Positions 1-7,902 are shown, counted from the stretch's first letter. The stretch: 64,000 nt of DNA from Pseudomonadota bacterium (GCA_030685065.1 JAUXQH010000017.1:62001-126000); one strand, 5' to 3'. A program made the numbers and translations. Notes: generated from the sequence alone by a model not told the origin.

Positions 1-1128
1 CTCGTCGCCGAGGTGGCCCGAACGGGGGAGACGCGCACGCAGGAACACCCCGAGCGCGATCCGCGGCGCATCCTGCTCGCCACGCCACTGCTCTCGGATG
101 ACGGCGACGCGCTCGGCGTTCTGGCCGTCACCCGGCCGCTCGACGACGTGAACGAGGACCTCCTCGCCACCGCCGGGGCCGTGGCCGCGACGGTTGGTAG
201 CTTCGTCCTGTTGGCGATGCTCTTCGGCCTGGCGATCGGACAAACCCGGCTAGCCGGGCCGCTGTCACGCCTGTCCGCGGGGATGCGCCGGGTACGGGAG
301 GGCGACCTCGGCGACGCCCTCCCGGAGGTGGGGGACGACGAGATCGTGGCGGTGGCGCGGGAGTTCAACCACATGCTCCGGGACCTGCGGGAGGCGCGGC
401 AGGAGGCCGCGCGGGAGGCGGAGGCGCGGCGGGAGGCGCTCCGCTCCCTCGAAGTGGCCGACCGGCTGATCACCGTCGGGCAGCTCTCCGCGGCGGTCGC
501 CCACGAGATCGGGTCTCCGCTCCAAGTGCTCCTGGGTCGGGCCCGGTCCCTCGCCGAGCGGGCCGACGAGCCGGATCGTGTGCGCCGGCATGCCGACATC
601 CTCGTGCGCGAGGCCGAGCGGATCACGCGCATCGTGTCCCAGCTCCTCGCGCTGACGCGCCGCCGGCCGACGCATCGCGAACACCTCGAGCTGCGCGCGG
701 TCGTCTCCGACGTCCTCGATCTGCTCGAGATCGAGGCGAAGCGGGCCGAGCTCACGCTCCGGCTCGCCGACGGCCCGCAAGCCTGGCTCGCAGCCGACCC
801 CGACCAGCTCCGGCAGGTGGTGCTGAACCTGGTGCGGAACGCCCTGGCCGCGGGGCATCGCGGGGGCCGCGTGACCGTGTGGGTGTCGTCCTTCGAGGGG
901 CGGCACGAGGTGGCGGTCGAGGACGACGGGGCCGGGATGTCTCCGGAGGTCCGGGCCCGCGCCTTCGAGCCGCTATTCACGACCCGGGCGGAGTCGGGGG
1001 GCACGGGGCTCGGCCTCGCCGTCGTGCGTCGCATCGTGGACGAGCACGGGGGTACCGTCGCCGTCACGTCCACCGAGGGAGCCGGGAGCCGGTTCGCGGT
1101 CACGCTGCCCACCGAGGAGTCATCGTGA
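1..1128 (+). CDS. Membrane sensor histidine kinase, 5'-truncated by the window edge
   Basis: The reading frame is open from base 1 (codons CTC GTC GCC GAG precede the GTG at 13), so the N-terminus lies outside. What remains is the end of an extracytoplasmic sensor region, one membrane helix (near bases 160-245), a HAMP linker, a HisKA dimerisation helix with the phospho-accepting His in AVAHEIGSPL, and a HATPase domain with N box (NLVRNAL), G1 (DDGAGMS) and G2 (GTGLGL). It should autophosphorylate and pass phosphate to the regulator encoded by the next gene, whose GTG start overlaps this stop codon (GTGA, 1125-1128). The HEIGSPL box and the NtrC-type partner suit an NtrB/ZraS-like kinase. The signal sensed cannot be read from this fragment. 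Confidence 0.93.
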   Translation, partial: LVAEVARTGETRTQEHPERDPRRILLATPLLSDDGDALGVLAVTRPLDDVNEDLLATAGAVAATVGSFVLLAMLFGLAIGQTRLAGPLSRLSAGMRRVREGDLGDALPEVGDDEIVAVAREFNHMLRDLREARQEAAREAEARREALRSLEVADRLITVGQLSAAVAHEIGSPLQVLLGRARSLAERADEPDRVRRHADILVREAERITRIVSQLLALTRRRPTHREHLELRAVVSDVLDLLEIEAKRAELTLRLADGPQAWLAADPDQLRQVVLNLVRNALAAGHRGGRVTVWVSSFEGRHEVAVEDDGAGMSPEVRARAFEPLFTTRAESGGTGLGLAVVRRIVDEHGGTVAVTSTEGAGSRFAVTLPTEESS

Positions 1129-2477
1129 GCGGAAAGGTGCTGGTGGTCGACGACCACGCCGAGGTCGTCGGTTGGCTCGTCGAGGAGCTCACCGACGAGG
1201 GCTACACGGTGGAGGGGTGCACCGATCCCGCGGCGGCCCTCCCGCGCATCGTCGAGGGAGGCTTCGACCTGGTCGTCTCCGACGTCGAGATGCCCGGGCT
1301 CCGCGGCATCGAGCTGATGGCCGCCGTCCACAAGCAGCGCCCGGGTCAGCTCGTCGTGTTGATCACCGCGTTCGGGTCGGTTGATCTCGCGGTCCAGGCC
1401 GTGCGCGCGGGCGCCGCTGACTTTGTCACCAAGCCCTTCGCCATCGAGGTGCTCGTGCTCGCCATCGAGCGCGCGCTCCGCGAGCGTCGGATGCGGCGGG
1501 AGATCGTGCGCCTCCGCCAGACCGTGACCCGCGATCTCCCCGAGGGCGTGGTCGCGCGGTCAGAGGCGATGCGCCGGGTCGTGGAGCGCACCACGCGCGC
1601 GGCGAGGGTGGACTCGGCGATCCTCCTCACGGGGGAGACCGGCGTCGGCAAGGGGACCCTCGCGCGGCTCCTCCACGCGCGGAGCCCTCGGGCATCGGGC
1701 CCGTTCGTCCAGGTGAACTGCGCGGCGCTTCCGACACACCTGGTCGAGAGCGAGCTGTTCGGGGTGACGCGGGGCGCGTTCACGGATGCGCGCGAGGACC
1801 GGGATGGCCTGTTCGCCCGCGCGCACGGCGGGACGCTGTTCCTCGACGAGATCGGGGAGCTCACGCTCGACGCGCAGCCGAAGCTCCTCCAGGCGCTCGA
1901 GACCGGACGGATCCGGCCTCTGGGGGCCGGTCGCGAGCGTACGGTGGACGTGCGGATCGTGGCGGCGACCAACCGCGATCTCGCTGAGGCCGTGGCGGCG
2001 CGGACGTTCCGCGCGGACCTGCTCTTCCGGATCGACGTCATCCGGCTTGAGGTGCCGCCGCTCCGCGAGCGCCCTGAGGACGTGGAGGGGCTCGTGGACG
2101 CCCTGCTCGACCAGCTCGGCGCGCGGTTCGGACGGGCAATCACCGGCATCACGGACGACGCGATGGTGTGGCTCCGCGCCCAGCCCTGGCCCGGGAACGT
2201 GCGCGAGCTCTCCAACGCGCTCGAGCGGGCGGTCGCGCTGGGCGACGACGACGTGCTCACCCTGGCCGACTTCGCGGCTGCGGCGACCGCGCCGCCCGCG
2301 GGAGCGTGGCGCACGCTGGACGAGGCCGTGGCCTGCGCCCGGCCCTTGGAGGAGGTCGAGCTCGCCTACATGCAGAAGGTGGTGGCGGCGTGCGGCGGGA
2401 ACATGTCGGAGGCGTCGAGGCGCCTCGGCATCGACCGGCGGACCCTCTACCGCAGGCTCGAGGGGGAGGGCGGGTAG
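1125..2477 (+). CDS. Sigma-54-dependent response regulator (NtrC family)
   Basis: The protein has 450 residues. The GTG start at 1125 is chosen because it overlaps the kinase stop by four bases and opens directly into a receiver domain. The receiver (about 1-120) has the acidic pair D9/D10, phospho-acceptor D53 and the Lys of TKPF. The AAA+ domain (about 145-375) carries Walker A GETGVGKG (170-177), Walker B TLFLDE and the sigma-54 contact loop, here GAFTDA instead of the usual GAFTGA but with the Phe-Thr pair kept. The C-terminus is a Fis-type helix-turn-helix (MSEASRRLGIDRRTLYRRL). It should be an ATP-driven activator of sigma-54 promoters controlled by the upstream kinase. Its targets are unknown. 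Confidence 0.95.
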   Translation: MSGKVLVVDDHAEVVGWLVEELTDEGYTVEGCTDPAAALPRIVEGGFDLVVSDVEMPGLRGIELMAAVHKQRPGQLVVLITAFGSVDLAVQAVRAGAADFVTKPFAIEVLVLAIERALRERRMRREIVRLRQTVTRDLPEGVVARSEAMRRVVERTTRAARVDSAILLTGETGVGKGTLARLLHARSPRASGPFVQVNCAALPTHLVESELFGVTRGAFTDAREDRDGLFARAHGGTLFLDEIGELTLDAQPKLLQALETGRIRPLGAGRERTVDVRIVAATNRDLAEAVAARTFRADLLFRIDVIRLEVPPLRERPEDVEGLVDALLDQLGARFGRAITGITDDAMVWLRAQPWPGNVRELSNALERAVALGDDDVLTLADFAAAATAPPAGAWRTLDEAVACARPLEEVELAYMQKVVAACGGNMSEASRRLGIDRRTLYRRLEGEGG

Positions 2478-2525
2478 TGCCCCGCGCGGCCGGGAGGGCG
2501 CCCGCCCACCCGAGTGTCGGGGGCC

Positions 2526-3749
2526 CTACTCGATCTCGCCCCAGACGTACGCGGCGCGGGCCTCCACGAAGCCCTGGATGTCCTCGGGGTCGCACTCCTT
2601 CTCCCGACGCGGGTCGTCCTCGCAGGCCTCCCGGATCAGGGCGCCGGTGGTGGCCAGCATCTCCGGGAACGCACCGTCTTCCCACACACGGAGCACCTCC
2701 TCGATCGCCTCGTGGAGCTCGTGGGCGCAGCCGTCGTCGTCCCAACAACGAAGCGCGAGCTCCCCGACGATTGGCTTGTCCCAGGCTCCGTAGGGTGACA
2801 CCTCCTCCGTGAACGATCGGTCCGTGCCCCAGGGGAGTAGCACCCAGCGGTCGGCAAACGCGAGGTGATAGGCGTGGTAGTTGTGGTGGTTGAACACGTA
2901 ACCGTCGTCGTTTCCGACGACTGTGTCCAACGCGAGGTAGCGAAGCACGGCCTCAGTGTCGAACCTCGCGCCGAACACCCCGGCGAACTCGTCGTGGCCT
3001 GCCTCCTCGATTGTGTCGACCAGTTCGTCGATGTCGTCCGGCGTGGGGATGATGCCGCCGTCGACTTGGACGTCGAACCAATTGCGTTCCGAGGTGAAGT
3101 CGGCACCGCTCGCCTCGTAGAGGTTCCCGTCGTGGTCGTCTGGGTACAGGCGCTTCATCAGGCGGCCATCCATCGTCTCCACGAGGCTGTAGACGCCGTA
3201 GGGCTCGCCGTTGACCGTCACGCGGGCGAACCCTTGCCGCGGAGCTGGAACGCCGAGCTGCGCCGCGAGCCAGTAATAGGCGTGCTCGCGAAGCATCGTC
3301 GGATCCTGGATCATGTTGTTCAGGGTCAGGCGCTTCAGCCCGTCGATGCGCCGCTCGCGCTCGTACTGATGCACGTCGACCTTGAACGACGCCTTTTCCT
3401 GGATGGACCGGTACGAGCTGCTTCCCTTGATCTTGATTCCCGCGGAGTACTCTACGCCGCGCCAGGTGAGGGTGCCCGCGACCTCCTCGTCCGGGTGGTC
3501 CCGCAGGGAACGCCAGGCGTCGCTCGAGAGAGTGATCTCGAAATCCTCGATCATGCCGGCCGCGAACAGGCGGTCGCCCGGCTCGCCACCGGCCTCCAGG
3601 TCGGACAGAGCGTCGTACGAATAGACAGGAGCCAACGGAACGGAACGGACGTCGGCGGGCTCCGCGGGCATGTGAGAGGGGGCCCCGATCTGGTTCAGGT
3701 TCCCCTCGACGTCCGCACAGGCGAGCGCCCAGGTGACGATGGAGCTCAT
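2526..3749 (-). CDS. CotH-type kinase-fold lipoprotein
   Basis: The protein has 407 residues. The ATG at 3749 gives a short hydrophobic leader ending in a plausible lipobox (VTWALAC, Cys at 11); a TTG at 3785 would add 12 residues. The CotH domain (about 70-400) shows IKIKGSSSYRS, LNNMIQDPTMLREH and GVYSLVETMD, followed by a late LPWGTDRSF motif that fits the metal-binding and catalytic region of CotH kinases. In spore formers CotH phosphorylates coat proteins; the role of secreted CotH proteins in Gram-negatives is not settled. The gene is convergent with the regulator upstream and divergent from the small ORF at 3806. Two more CotH proteins occur in the window, at 33459 and 62079. Confidence 0.85.
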   Translation of the reverse strand: MSSIVTWALACADVEGNLNQIGAPSHMPAEPADVRSVPLAPVYSYDALSDLEAGGEPGDRLFAAGMIEDFEITLSSDAWRSLRDHPDEEVAGTLTWRGVEYSAGIKIKGSSSYRSIQEKASFKVDVHQYERERRIDGLKRLTLNNMIQDPTMLREHAYYWLAAQLGVPAPRQGFARVTVNGEPYGVYSLVETMDGRLMKRLYPDDHDGNLYEASGADFTSERNWFDVQVDGGIIPTPDDIDELVDTIEEAGHDEFAGVFGARFDTEAVLRYLALDTVVGNDDGYVFNHHNYHAYHLAFADRWVLLPWGTDRSFTEEVSPYGAWDKPIVGELALRCWDDDGCAHELHEAIEEVLRVWEDGAFPEMLATTGALIREACEDDPRREKECDPEDIQGFVEARAAYVWGEIE

Positions 3750-3805
3750 GTTCGACTCGCTGATGTGCGGAACGTGGTCACCCAAGCGTAGAATATTTGG
3801 CGTGT

Positions 3806-4072
3806 ATGCTTGAGAATGACGGGACGTGGCACGTCGATTTCGCCCCGCCCGCCCCCTGCGTGGCGCCGGAGGCGGAGGTCACCCTTGGCGGGGTTTTCAT
3901 CGACATCCCGGACGGCACGTCCCCACTGGGGAGCTTCGAACAATGGCGCCCCTTGCTGGAGACTATTCGAACTTTCTGCGTGGCTCCGGAGCCGCGGATT
4001 CGCGCACAGATGGAGCTGTTGCAACGGGTGCTTCCGCGGATCGTCGTGCAGACGCGCGTGGCGGTGGGGTGA
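3806..4072 (+). CDS. Small conserved hypothetical protein (88 aa)
   Basis: I do not recognise the family. Coding support comes from a second, diverged copy of its last 42 residues at 5752-5881: WRP-LETIRTFCV-P-P and QMELL--VLPRI are kept while many differences fall on third codon positions (ACT/ACC, TTC/TTT, TGC/TGT). The ATG at 3806 is chosen; a TTG at 3797 is in frame. An AT-rich stretch (TAGAATATTTGG, near 3787) lies just upstream in the divergent gap with the CotH gene and could carry promoters. The protein has no signal peptide or membrane helix. Its position ahead of the nucleotidyltransferase pair suggests it belongs to the same accessory cassette. Confidence 0.6.
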   Translation: MLENDGTWHVDFAPPAPCVAPEAEVTLGGVFIDIPDGTSPLGSFEQWRPLLETIRTFCVAPEPRIRAQMELLQRVLPRIVVQTRVAVG

Positions 4073-4104
4073 GTGGCCGTGTCTACGGGATTACGATGCC
4101 GTGA

Positions 4105-4125
4105 TCGAGACATTGTATGTCTCGA
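4105..4125. promoter_or_regulatory. Perfect 9-bp inverted repeat, candidate operator
   Basis: Arms TCGAGACAT and ATGTCTCGA flank a TGT spacer. The element ends 22 bases before the nucleotidyltransferase start at 4148, and the half-site TGTCTCG recurs at 4139-4145. This placement fits autoregulation by the winged-helix protein encoded second in the operon. That link is inference. Confidence 0.5.
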
Positions 4126-4147
4126 ATGAAGACGATAACTGTCTCGC

Positions 4148-4717
4148 ATGTACTATGCCGACCTCCGAGATGCCCTTGAGACTCTGGGCGCGCTCCTCGC
4201 CTCGCGCGGGCAGCACTATGACGTCGTCGTCATCGGGGGCGGGGCGCTGCTGCTGCTTGGGCTCATCGATCGACCGACTCGCGATCTCGACATCGTCTCT
4301 CGCATCGACGGGGAGAGGTGGCTTGAGGGGGAGCCCATGCCCGTTCCGTTGGCCGCCGCGATCGCAGAGGTGGGAAGAGCCCTCGACCTCGCCGATGACT
4401 GGCTCAACGCCGGCCCGACCGACCTGCTGCGGTTCGGCCTGCCGCCGGGATTCTCCGAGCGCGTCGTCTCACACCACTACGCCGGCCTCACCGTGCGACT
4501 GGCCTCACGCGTGGATCAAGTTGCCTTCAAGCTGTACGCAGCGGTCGATCAGGGGCCGCGTAGCAAGCACTTCAAGGACCTCCAGCGGTTGACGCCTGGT
4601 CGCGAGGAGCTTCTCGCCTCGGCCCGCTGGTGCCGGACCCACGACACCTCGGAGGGCTTCTGGGACATGCTCGTCCAGGCGCTCGCCTTGCTCGGCGTCG
4701 AGGATCCCGATGTATAG
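4148..4717 (+). CDS. Nucleotidyltransferase-fold protein (DUF6036 / AbiEii-like)
   Basis: The protein has 189 residues. Its N-terminal third carries the minimal nucleotidyltransferase signature: a glycine-rich turn (VIGGGALLLLGL) followed by RPTRDLDIV, whose two Asp residues would bind the catalytic metal. This arrangement is typical of DUF6036 and AbiEii-type transferases, which act as toxins or antitoxin-like modifiers in two-gene systems. A conserved Lys (VAFKLYA) follows, as in AbiEii relatives. The gene sits behind the inverted repeat at 4105-4125 and its 3' end overlaps the next gene by eight bases, so the two are cotranscribed. The exact substrate (NTP, and protein or tRNA target) cannot be told from sequence. 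Confidence 0.72.
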   Translation: MYYADLRDALETLGALLASRGQHYDVVVIGGGALLLLGLIDRPTRDLDIVSRIDGERWLEGEPMPVPLAAAIAEVGRALDLADDWLNAGPTDLLRFGLPPGFSERVVSHHYAGLTVRLASRVDQVAFKLYAAVDQGPRSKHFKDLQRLTPGREELLASARWCRTHDTSEGFWDMLVQALALLGVEDPDV

Positions 4718-5651
4718 CGAGGGGATCCGACGTGACGCGGGCGACCTGGCGTGGAGCCTGTGGAGCGAGCTCGGGGTGCCCGGCGTGGTTCGCAATCACT
4801 CGTCTACGTCGATCGATCTGGAGCCGCTACTCGCGTTCACGCCCACCCTGGCGCACGAAGACCCGCGCCTGTTGGAGCAGGTGCTGTCGTGGTGCGTCGA
4901 CCACGCCGACCGCGTGAACGCCGGTCGCTTGGCCACGCTGGTCAAGAAGCTCCCGACCCAGGCGCGGGTGAACTTCGAGGCGTTCGCCACCACGGTCAAC
5001 CACGTAGCCGGCACACGGTGGCCGGCTGCTGGCCCGATCTGGGACCCGCTCCCGCGCCTCCGTCCGGCCCCGTTGCCGATGGATCGCCCAGCGCTGGTTC
5101 GCCTGCGCGCCCGCGCGCTCTGCGGCGTCGGAACCCGTGCGGACGTGCTCTGCGATCTGCTCGCGCGCCCCGGCGCATGGTCCACCGCGGCGGTGCTCGC
5201 CGAGGCAGGACATTCGAAGCGGAACGTGGCGCGGACGCTCTCGGAGCTCGAGGCTGCCGGCATCGTGGTGAGGCTACCGAGCGGGAACGCGCTTCGCTTT
5301 CGGCTTGCCAACCCGGCGGCGTTGGCGACGGTGCTCGGGGGAGTCCCACCCGCGAGTCCCCACTGGCTGCCGATGTTCGAGCTCGTGACCATGCTCCTCG
5401 ATCTCGCGGCCATGGAGGGGACCTCATCGACCGTGCGCCGGGTCCAAGCCAACACGCTACGCGACGCCGCGGCGCCGCTGGCCGAGTTGCTCGGGCTTCC
5501 CGCACCGCCGCAAACGAGGGGGGAGCCTCAAGCTTGGGAAACCCTGATGCGCTGGGGCGCTGCGCGATTGGACGCGCTCGCAAGCGGCACCTCGGCGGCG
5601 CTCGGCGCTGAGGGCGCCAGGCCCGCAGCGCTCCCCATGGGCGGGGAGTAG
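4710..5651 (+). CDS. Winged-helix DNA-binding protein paired with the nucleotidyltransferase
   Basis: The protein has 313 residues; the ATG at 4710 overlaps the preceding stop. A winged helix-turn-helix lies around residues 145-210: a helix, then a recognition-helix segment (AGHSKRNVARTLSELEAAGIV) and a short wing (VRLPSGNALRFRLA). The N-terminal half (about 1-110) and the C-terminus are unassigned helical regions. In AbiE-like and related toxin-antitoxin pairs the winged-helix partner is the antitoxin and autorepressor, and the inverted repeat at 4105-4125 is the obvious candidate site. Gene order here is transferase first, HTH second, the reverse of classical abiEi-abiEii. It could also be an ordinary regulator. 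Confidence 0.6.
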   Translation: MYSEGIRRDAGDLAWSLWSELGVPGVVRNHSSTSIDLEPLLAFTPTLAHEDPRLLEQVLSWCVDHADRVNAGRLATLVKKLPTQARVNFEAFATTVNHVAGTRWPAAGPIWDPLPRLRPAPLPMDRPALVRLRARALCGVGTRADVLCDLLARPGAWSTAAVLAEAGHSKRNVARTLSELEAAGIVVRLPSGNALRFRLANPAALATVLGGVPPASPHWLPMFELVTMLLDLAAMEGTSSTVRRVQANTLRDAAAPLAELLGLPAPPQTRGEPQAWETLMRWGAARLDALASGTSAALGAEGARPAALPMGGE

Positions 5652-5692
5652 GAAACTCCTACTGCATGAGCAAACGCCAGGAATCCACGAGT

Positions 5693-5710
5693 CCCGGCTG
5701 GATTCGAACC
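5693..5710. repeat. 18-bp copy of the tRNA-Arg T-arm end
   Basis: CCCGGCTGGATTCGAACC is identical to 6486-6503 inside the tRNA-Arg gene. A second 15-bp match, 5752-5766 to 6478-6492, covers the tRNA 3' end including its CCA. Such copies are what integration at a tRNA 3' end leaves behind, but no integrase is visible, and T-arm sequence is generic enough for chance to contribute. Confidence 0.4.
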
Positions 5711-5751
5711 GAAAGGCAGCCTTTGAGGCTGCGAAGCGATCGGTGGGCTGG

Positions 5752-5881
5752 ATGGCGCCCCCGGCTTGAAACTATTCGAACCTTTTGTGTGACGCCGGAT
5801 CCCGACGTCCGGGTGCAGATGGAGCTGTTGAAACAGGTGCTTCCGCGGATTGGCGTGCGGGCGCGCGTAGAGTCGAGGTGA
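5752..5881 (+). pseudogene. 5'-truncated duplicate of the small ORF at 3806-4072
   Basis: The last 42 codons of the upstream small gene reappear here with scattered, largely codon-respecting changes and their own TGA stop. The frame extends to an ATG at 5666, but the codons in between read through tRNA-like sequence and share nothing with the N-terminus of the intact gene, so that extension is probably not real protein. The two copies bracket the nucleotidyltransferase/winged-helix pair as an imperfect direct repeat of about 130 bp. Confidence 0.55.
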
Positions 5882-5993
5882 CGGAAGCAGTCCGTTCTGG
5901 AGTGCAGGCGGTCGGCGGGCGACGCCGATGAACCTCGGCGGTTGCCTCGAACGACGTCGCGCCGCCGGTGCTACCTTCCTCGCGGAGGCATCG

Positions 5994-6204
5994 ATGTCGG
6001 CACCCATCAAGGCCCTAAGCGGGCGAGGCCGTGGAGCTCACCTCGCAGGGGAGGGCGTTCGCGCTGATCCTCCCGATCGGGACCGGCGGCGATCGGGCCG
6101 TAGTGGAGCAGCGCCTCGGTGCCCCCGCGCTGCGTGGGCTGGCTCGCTACGCCTCGGACGACGATCTTTTCGGCACAGGCGACGCCTGGGAGGCGGACCG
6201 GTGA
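5994..6204 (+). pseudogene. Antitoxin remnant with a frameshift
   Basis: An ATG at 5994 begins MSAPIKALSG. Near 6021-6027 (GGGCGAGG) the coding sense shifts to another frame that runs EAVELTSQGRAFALILPIG and ends ALRGLARYASDDDLFGTGD...EADR at the TGA 6202-6204. Removing one base there joins the two halves into one small antitoxin-like protein of about 70 residues. The stop overlaps the GTG start of the PIN gene by three bases, the usual toxin-antitoxin arrangement. Without the repair only an internal GTG at 6031 could express the C-terminal part. A sequencing error is the main alternative. Confidence 0.5.
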
Positions 6205-6416
6205 TCGTCGCCGACACGCACGTCTGGCTGTGGATGAACGACGATCCGGGTCGCCTCTCGGAAAAGGCTCGAATGGCGCTGGCCTACACCGACGGCGTCC
6301 TGATCTGTCCGATCAGCGCGTGGGAGCTGGCCACGCTGGTCGCGAAGGGCCGCCTGGACCTGGGGCGGCCGGTCATCGAATGGGTGCGGGCGGCGTTGGC
6401 CGTCGAGCGGTGGTGA
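6201..6416 (+). pseudogene. VapC-type PIN-domain toxin, C-terminally truncated
   Basis: The 71 residues from the GTG at 6201 start with the PIN signature IVADTHVWLWM, continue with LSEKARMAL and the PISAWELATL helix, then stop at AVERW. Full VapC proteins are usually about 125-140 residues, so the C-terminal acidic residues needed for the ribonuclease site are missing, and no other frame downstream continues the domain. The break lies 62 bases before the tRNA-Arg 3' end. With the damaged antitoxin upstream this is most likely a dead toxin-antitoxin module. Confidence 0.65.
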
Positions 6417-6478
6417 CCGTCGTAACGGTACATCGAATGAATGCGAGATTAGACGCTGCAAACCACGCGAGTATTGTA

Positions 6479-6555
6479 TGGCGCCCCCGGCTGGATTCGA
6501 ACCAGCGACCCACAGAGTAGAAATCTGTTGCTCTATCCAGCTGAGCTACGGAAGC
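6479..6555 (-). tRNA. tRNA-Arg (anticodon UCU)
   Basis: The 77-nt gene has an encoded CCA (6479-6481). The acceptor 5' strand GCTTCCG pairs with CGGGGGC, with two G-U pairs. The D arm contains AGCTCAGCTGGATAGAGC. The anticodon stem ACAGA/TCTGT closes a loop TTTCTAC with anticodon TCT. The T arm is GCTGG-TTCGAAT-CCAGC. The 3' end faces the accessory patch to its left, which contains partial copies of this end. Confidence 0.93.
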
Positions 6556-6613
6556 GTCCGGCGGGTCTAACCCGGCGCTCCTCGTTGGGGGAGGAGCGCG
6601 TTAGTCTCGCCCG

Positions 6614-7363
6614 ATGATGCTGGCCTTCTGGTTGCTCGCGTGTTCCGCCGAGGAGGACGGCTCGGGCCGCGCGGCGGACACCTCGGGCGCCGACACTGAT
6701 ACATCGGCTGATACATCGACTGATACATCTACCGATACATCGGACGATCCCTGCCCCCCCGAAATGGCCCTCGCCGGCACCGTGTGTGTCGACCGGTGGG
6801 AGGCGCACCTGGAGGGGGCATCGCCGTACGAGGTGCCGGAGGGGGGCGTGGCGGTGGCCAGCAGCGGGGAGGTGCCGCAGGGCTACATCAGCGGAGACGT
6901 GGCTGCTCTGGCTTGTGCTTCGGCGGGTAAGCGGCTCTGCTCGGTGGACGAGTGGATGCGGGCGTGCGGGGGGCCGGACACGACGATCTACCCCTACGGG
7001 GACACATACGACTCCACCGCGTGCAACGACACCTACGCGGGCGGGCACCCCGTGGTCGACTACTTCGGCACGAGCACGGGGGTCTGGGACAGCGAGCACA
7101 TGAACGATCCGGGGATCAACCAGCAGCCCGGCACGGTAGACCCCTCGGGGGCGAACCCCGGCTGCGTCACCCCCGAAGGGATCTTCGACCTCCACGGCAA
7201 CCTCCACGAGTGGATCGACGATCCGGAGGGGACGTTCAAGGGAGGCTTCTACGCCGACGCGGCGATCAACGGGGCGGGGTGCAGCTACACGACCTCGGCC
7301 CACACGACCGACCACCACGATTACAGCACGGGGTTCAGGTGCTGCAAGGCACCTTCTTTCTGA
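6614..7363 (+). CDS. Lipoprotein with formylglycine-generating-enzyme (SUMF1) fold
   Basis: The protein has 249 residues. An in-frame TAG at 6602-6604 leaves only the ATGs at 6614 and 6617 as starts, so the leader MMLAFWLLAC has no basic residue and the lipidated Cys is at position 10. A Ser/Thr/Asp-rich linker built from four 12-bp repeats follows. The rest (about 45-249) is an FGE-sulfatase/SUMF1-type domain: GTVCVDRWEAH, GKRLCSVDEWMRACGG, IFDLHGNLHEWIDD and a late GFRCCKAPSF. Family members include enzymes and many non-enzymatic surface or sensor proteins. I see no clear evidence for the oxidase site, and a structural or binding role is as likely. The only sulfatase in the window has Thr at the nucleophile position and would not be a substrate. 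Confidence 0.8.
   Translation: MMLAFWLLACSAEEDGSGRAADTSGADTDTSADTSTDTSTDTSDDPCPPEMALAGTVCVDRWEAHLEGASPYEVPEGGVAVASSGEVPQGYISGDVAALACASAGKRLCSVDEWMRACGGPDTTIYPYGDTYDSTACNDTYAGGHPVVDYFGTSTGVWDSEHMNDPGINQQPGTVDPSGANPGCVTPEGIFDLHGNLHEWIDDPEGTFKGGFYADAAINGAGCSYTTSAHTTDHHDYSTGFRCCKAPSF
6697..6744 (+). repeat. Four tandem 12-bp units in the lipoprotein linker
   Basis: The unit is approximately TGATACATCGGC and encodes D-T-S-x. The codons GAT ACA TCG are AT-rich compared with the surrounding gene. The length is a multiple of three, so copy-number change would only lengthen or shorten the linker. Confidence 0.85.
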
Positions 7364-7520
7364 TCGGGGGGATTCATCGGAGGGATGAGGTGTGCCGCCG
7401 GGCGCCCAGTCCCCCCAGGGCCCATGAGCCCCCCGCGCGCCCGGCAGCACACCCCGATCATAGGCACCACATCACGGGTCAAGCTGGTTGGGGGTACGTT
7501 GCAGCTCCCGGGGTGACGGC

Positions 7521-7886
7521 ATGCTGACGATCGACCATGTTCAGGTAGCGGCCCCGACGGGGTGCGAGGCGGCGGCTCGGAGCTTTTATGGGCGGCTGCT
7601 GGGCCTGGCCGAGCTGGCGAAGCCGGGTGACACGCTCGGGAACGGCGGCGCCTGGTTCCGCGCCGGAGATCGGGAGCTGCACGTGGGGGTCGACCCCGAG
7701 TTCCGCCCGGCGCACAAGGCTCACGTGGGCCTGGCCGCGGCGGATCGGGCCGCGCTCGAGGCGCTCGCCGAGCGGCTCTCGGGGGCGGGGCACCCCGTGA
7801 AGTGGGACACGCGGCTCATCGGGGTTCGACGCTTCTTCGTCGATGACCCGTGGGGAAACCGCGTGGAGATCCTGGCGCGGGAGTAG
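7521..7886 (+). CDS. VOC-family (glyoxalase/bleomycin-resistance fold) protein
   Basis: The protein has 121 residues, the normal size for a single-domain VOC protein. The start at ATG 7521 gives MLTIDHVQVAAP, the canonical first strand with its metal-ligand His. FYGRLLGLAEL follows, then a central HVGLAA and a C-terminal FVDDPWGNRVEIL with the last acidic ligand. Such proteins are metal-dependent lyases, dioxygenases or antibiotic-binding proteins, and sequence alone does not decide which. The gene is convergent with the lipoprotein at 7903. The 157 bases upstream contain no other feature I can support. Confidence 0.85.
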   Translation: MLTIDHVQVAAPTGCEAAARSFYGRLLGLAELAKPGDTLGNGGAWFRAGDRELHVGVDPEFRPAHKAHVGLAAADRAALEALAERLSGAGHPVKWDTRLIGVRRFFVDDPWGNRVEILARE

Positions 7887-7902
7887 CTCCGCCGCCGCGC
7901 CG

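Noticed and set aside
5711..5740. GCAGCC-TTTGA-GGCTGC hairpin as terminator for the winged-helix gene
   Set aside because: The stem is only six base pairs and no T-rich tract follows.
5666..5751. N-terminal extension of the duplicated small ORF
   Set aside because: It reads through tRNA-like sequence (GWIRT) and shares nothing with the intact copy, so only the last 42 codons are treated as homologous.
6119..6520. Plus-strand open frame ending WRPRLDSNQRPTE
   Set aside because: The ending is translated tRNA-Arg antisense sequence, a well-known spurious protein tail.
6614..7363. The FGE-fold lipoprotein as activator of the sulfatase at 35043
   Set aside because: The sulfatase-fold protein has Thr at the modified position, so formylglycine cannot form. 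The two genes are also 28 kb apart.
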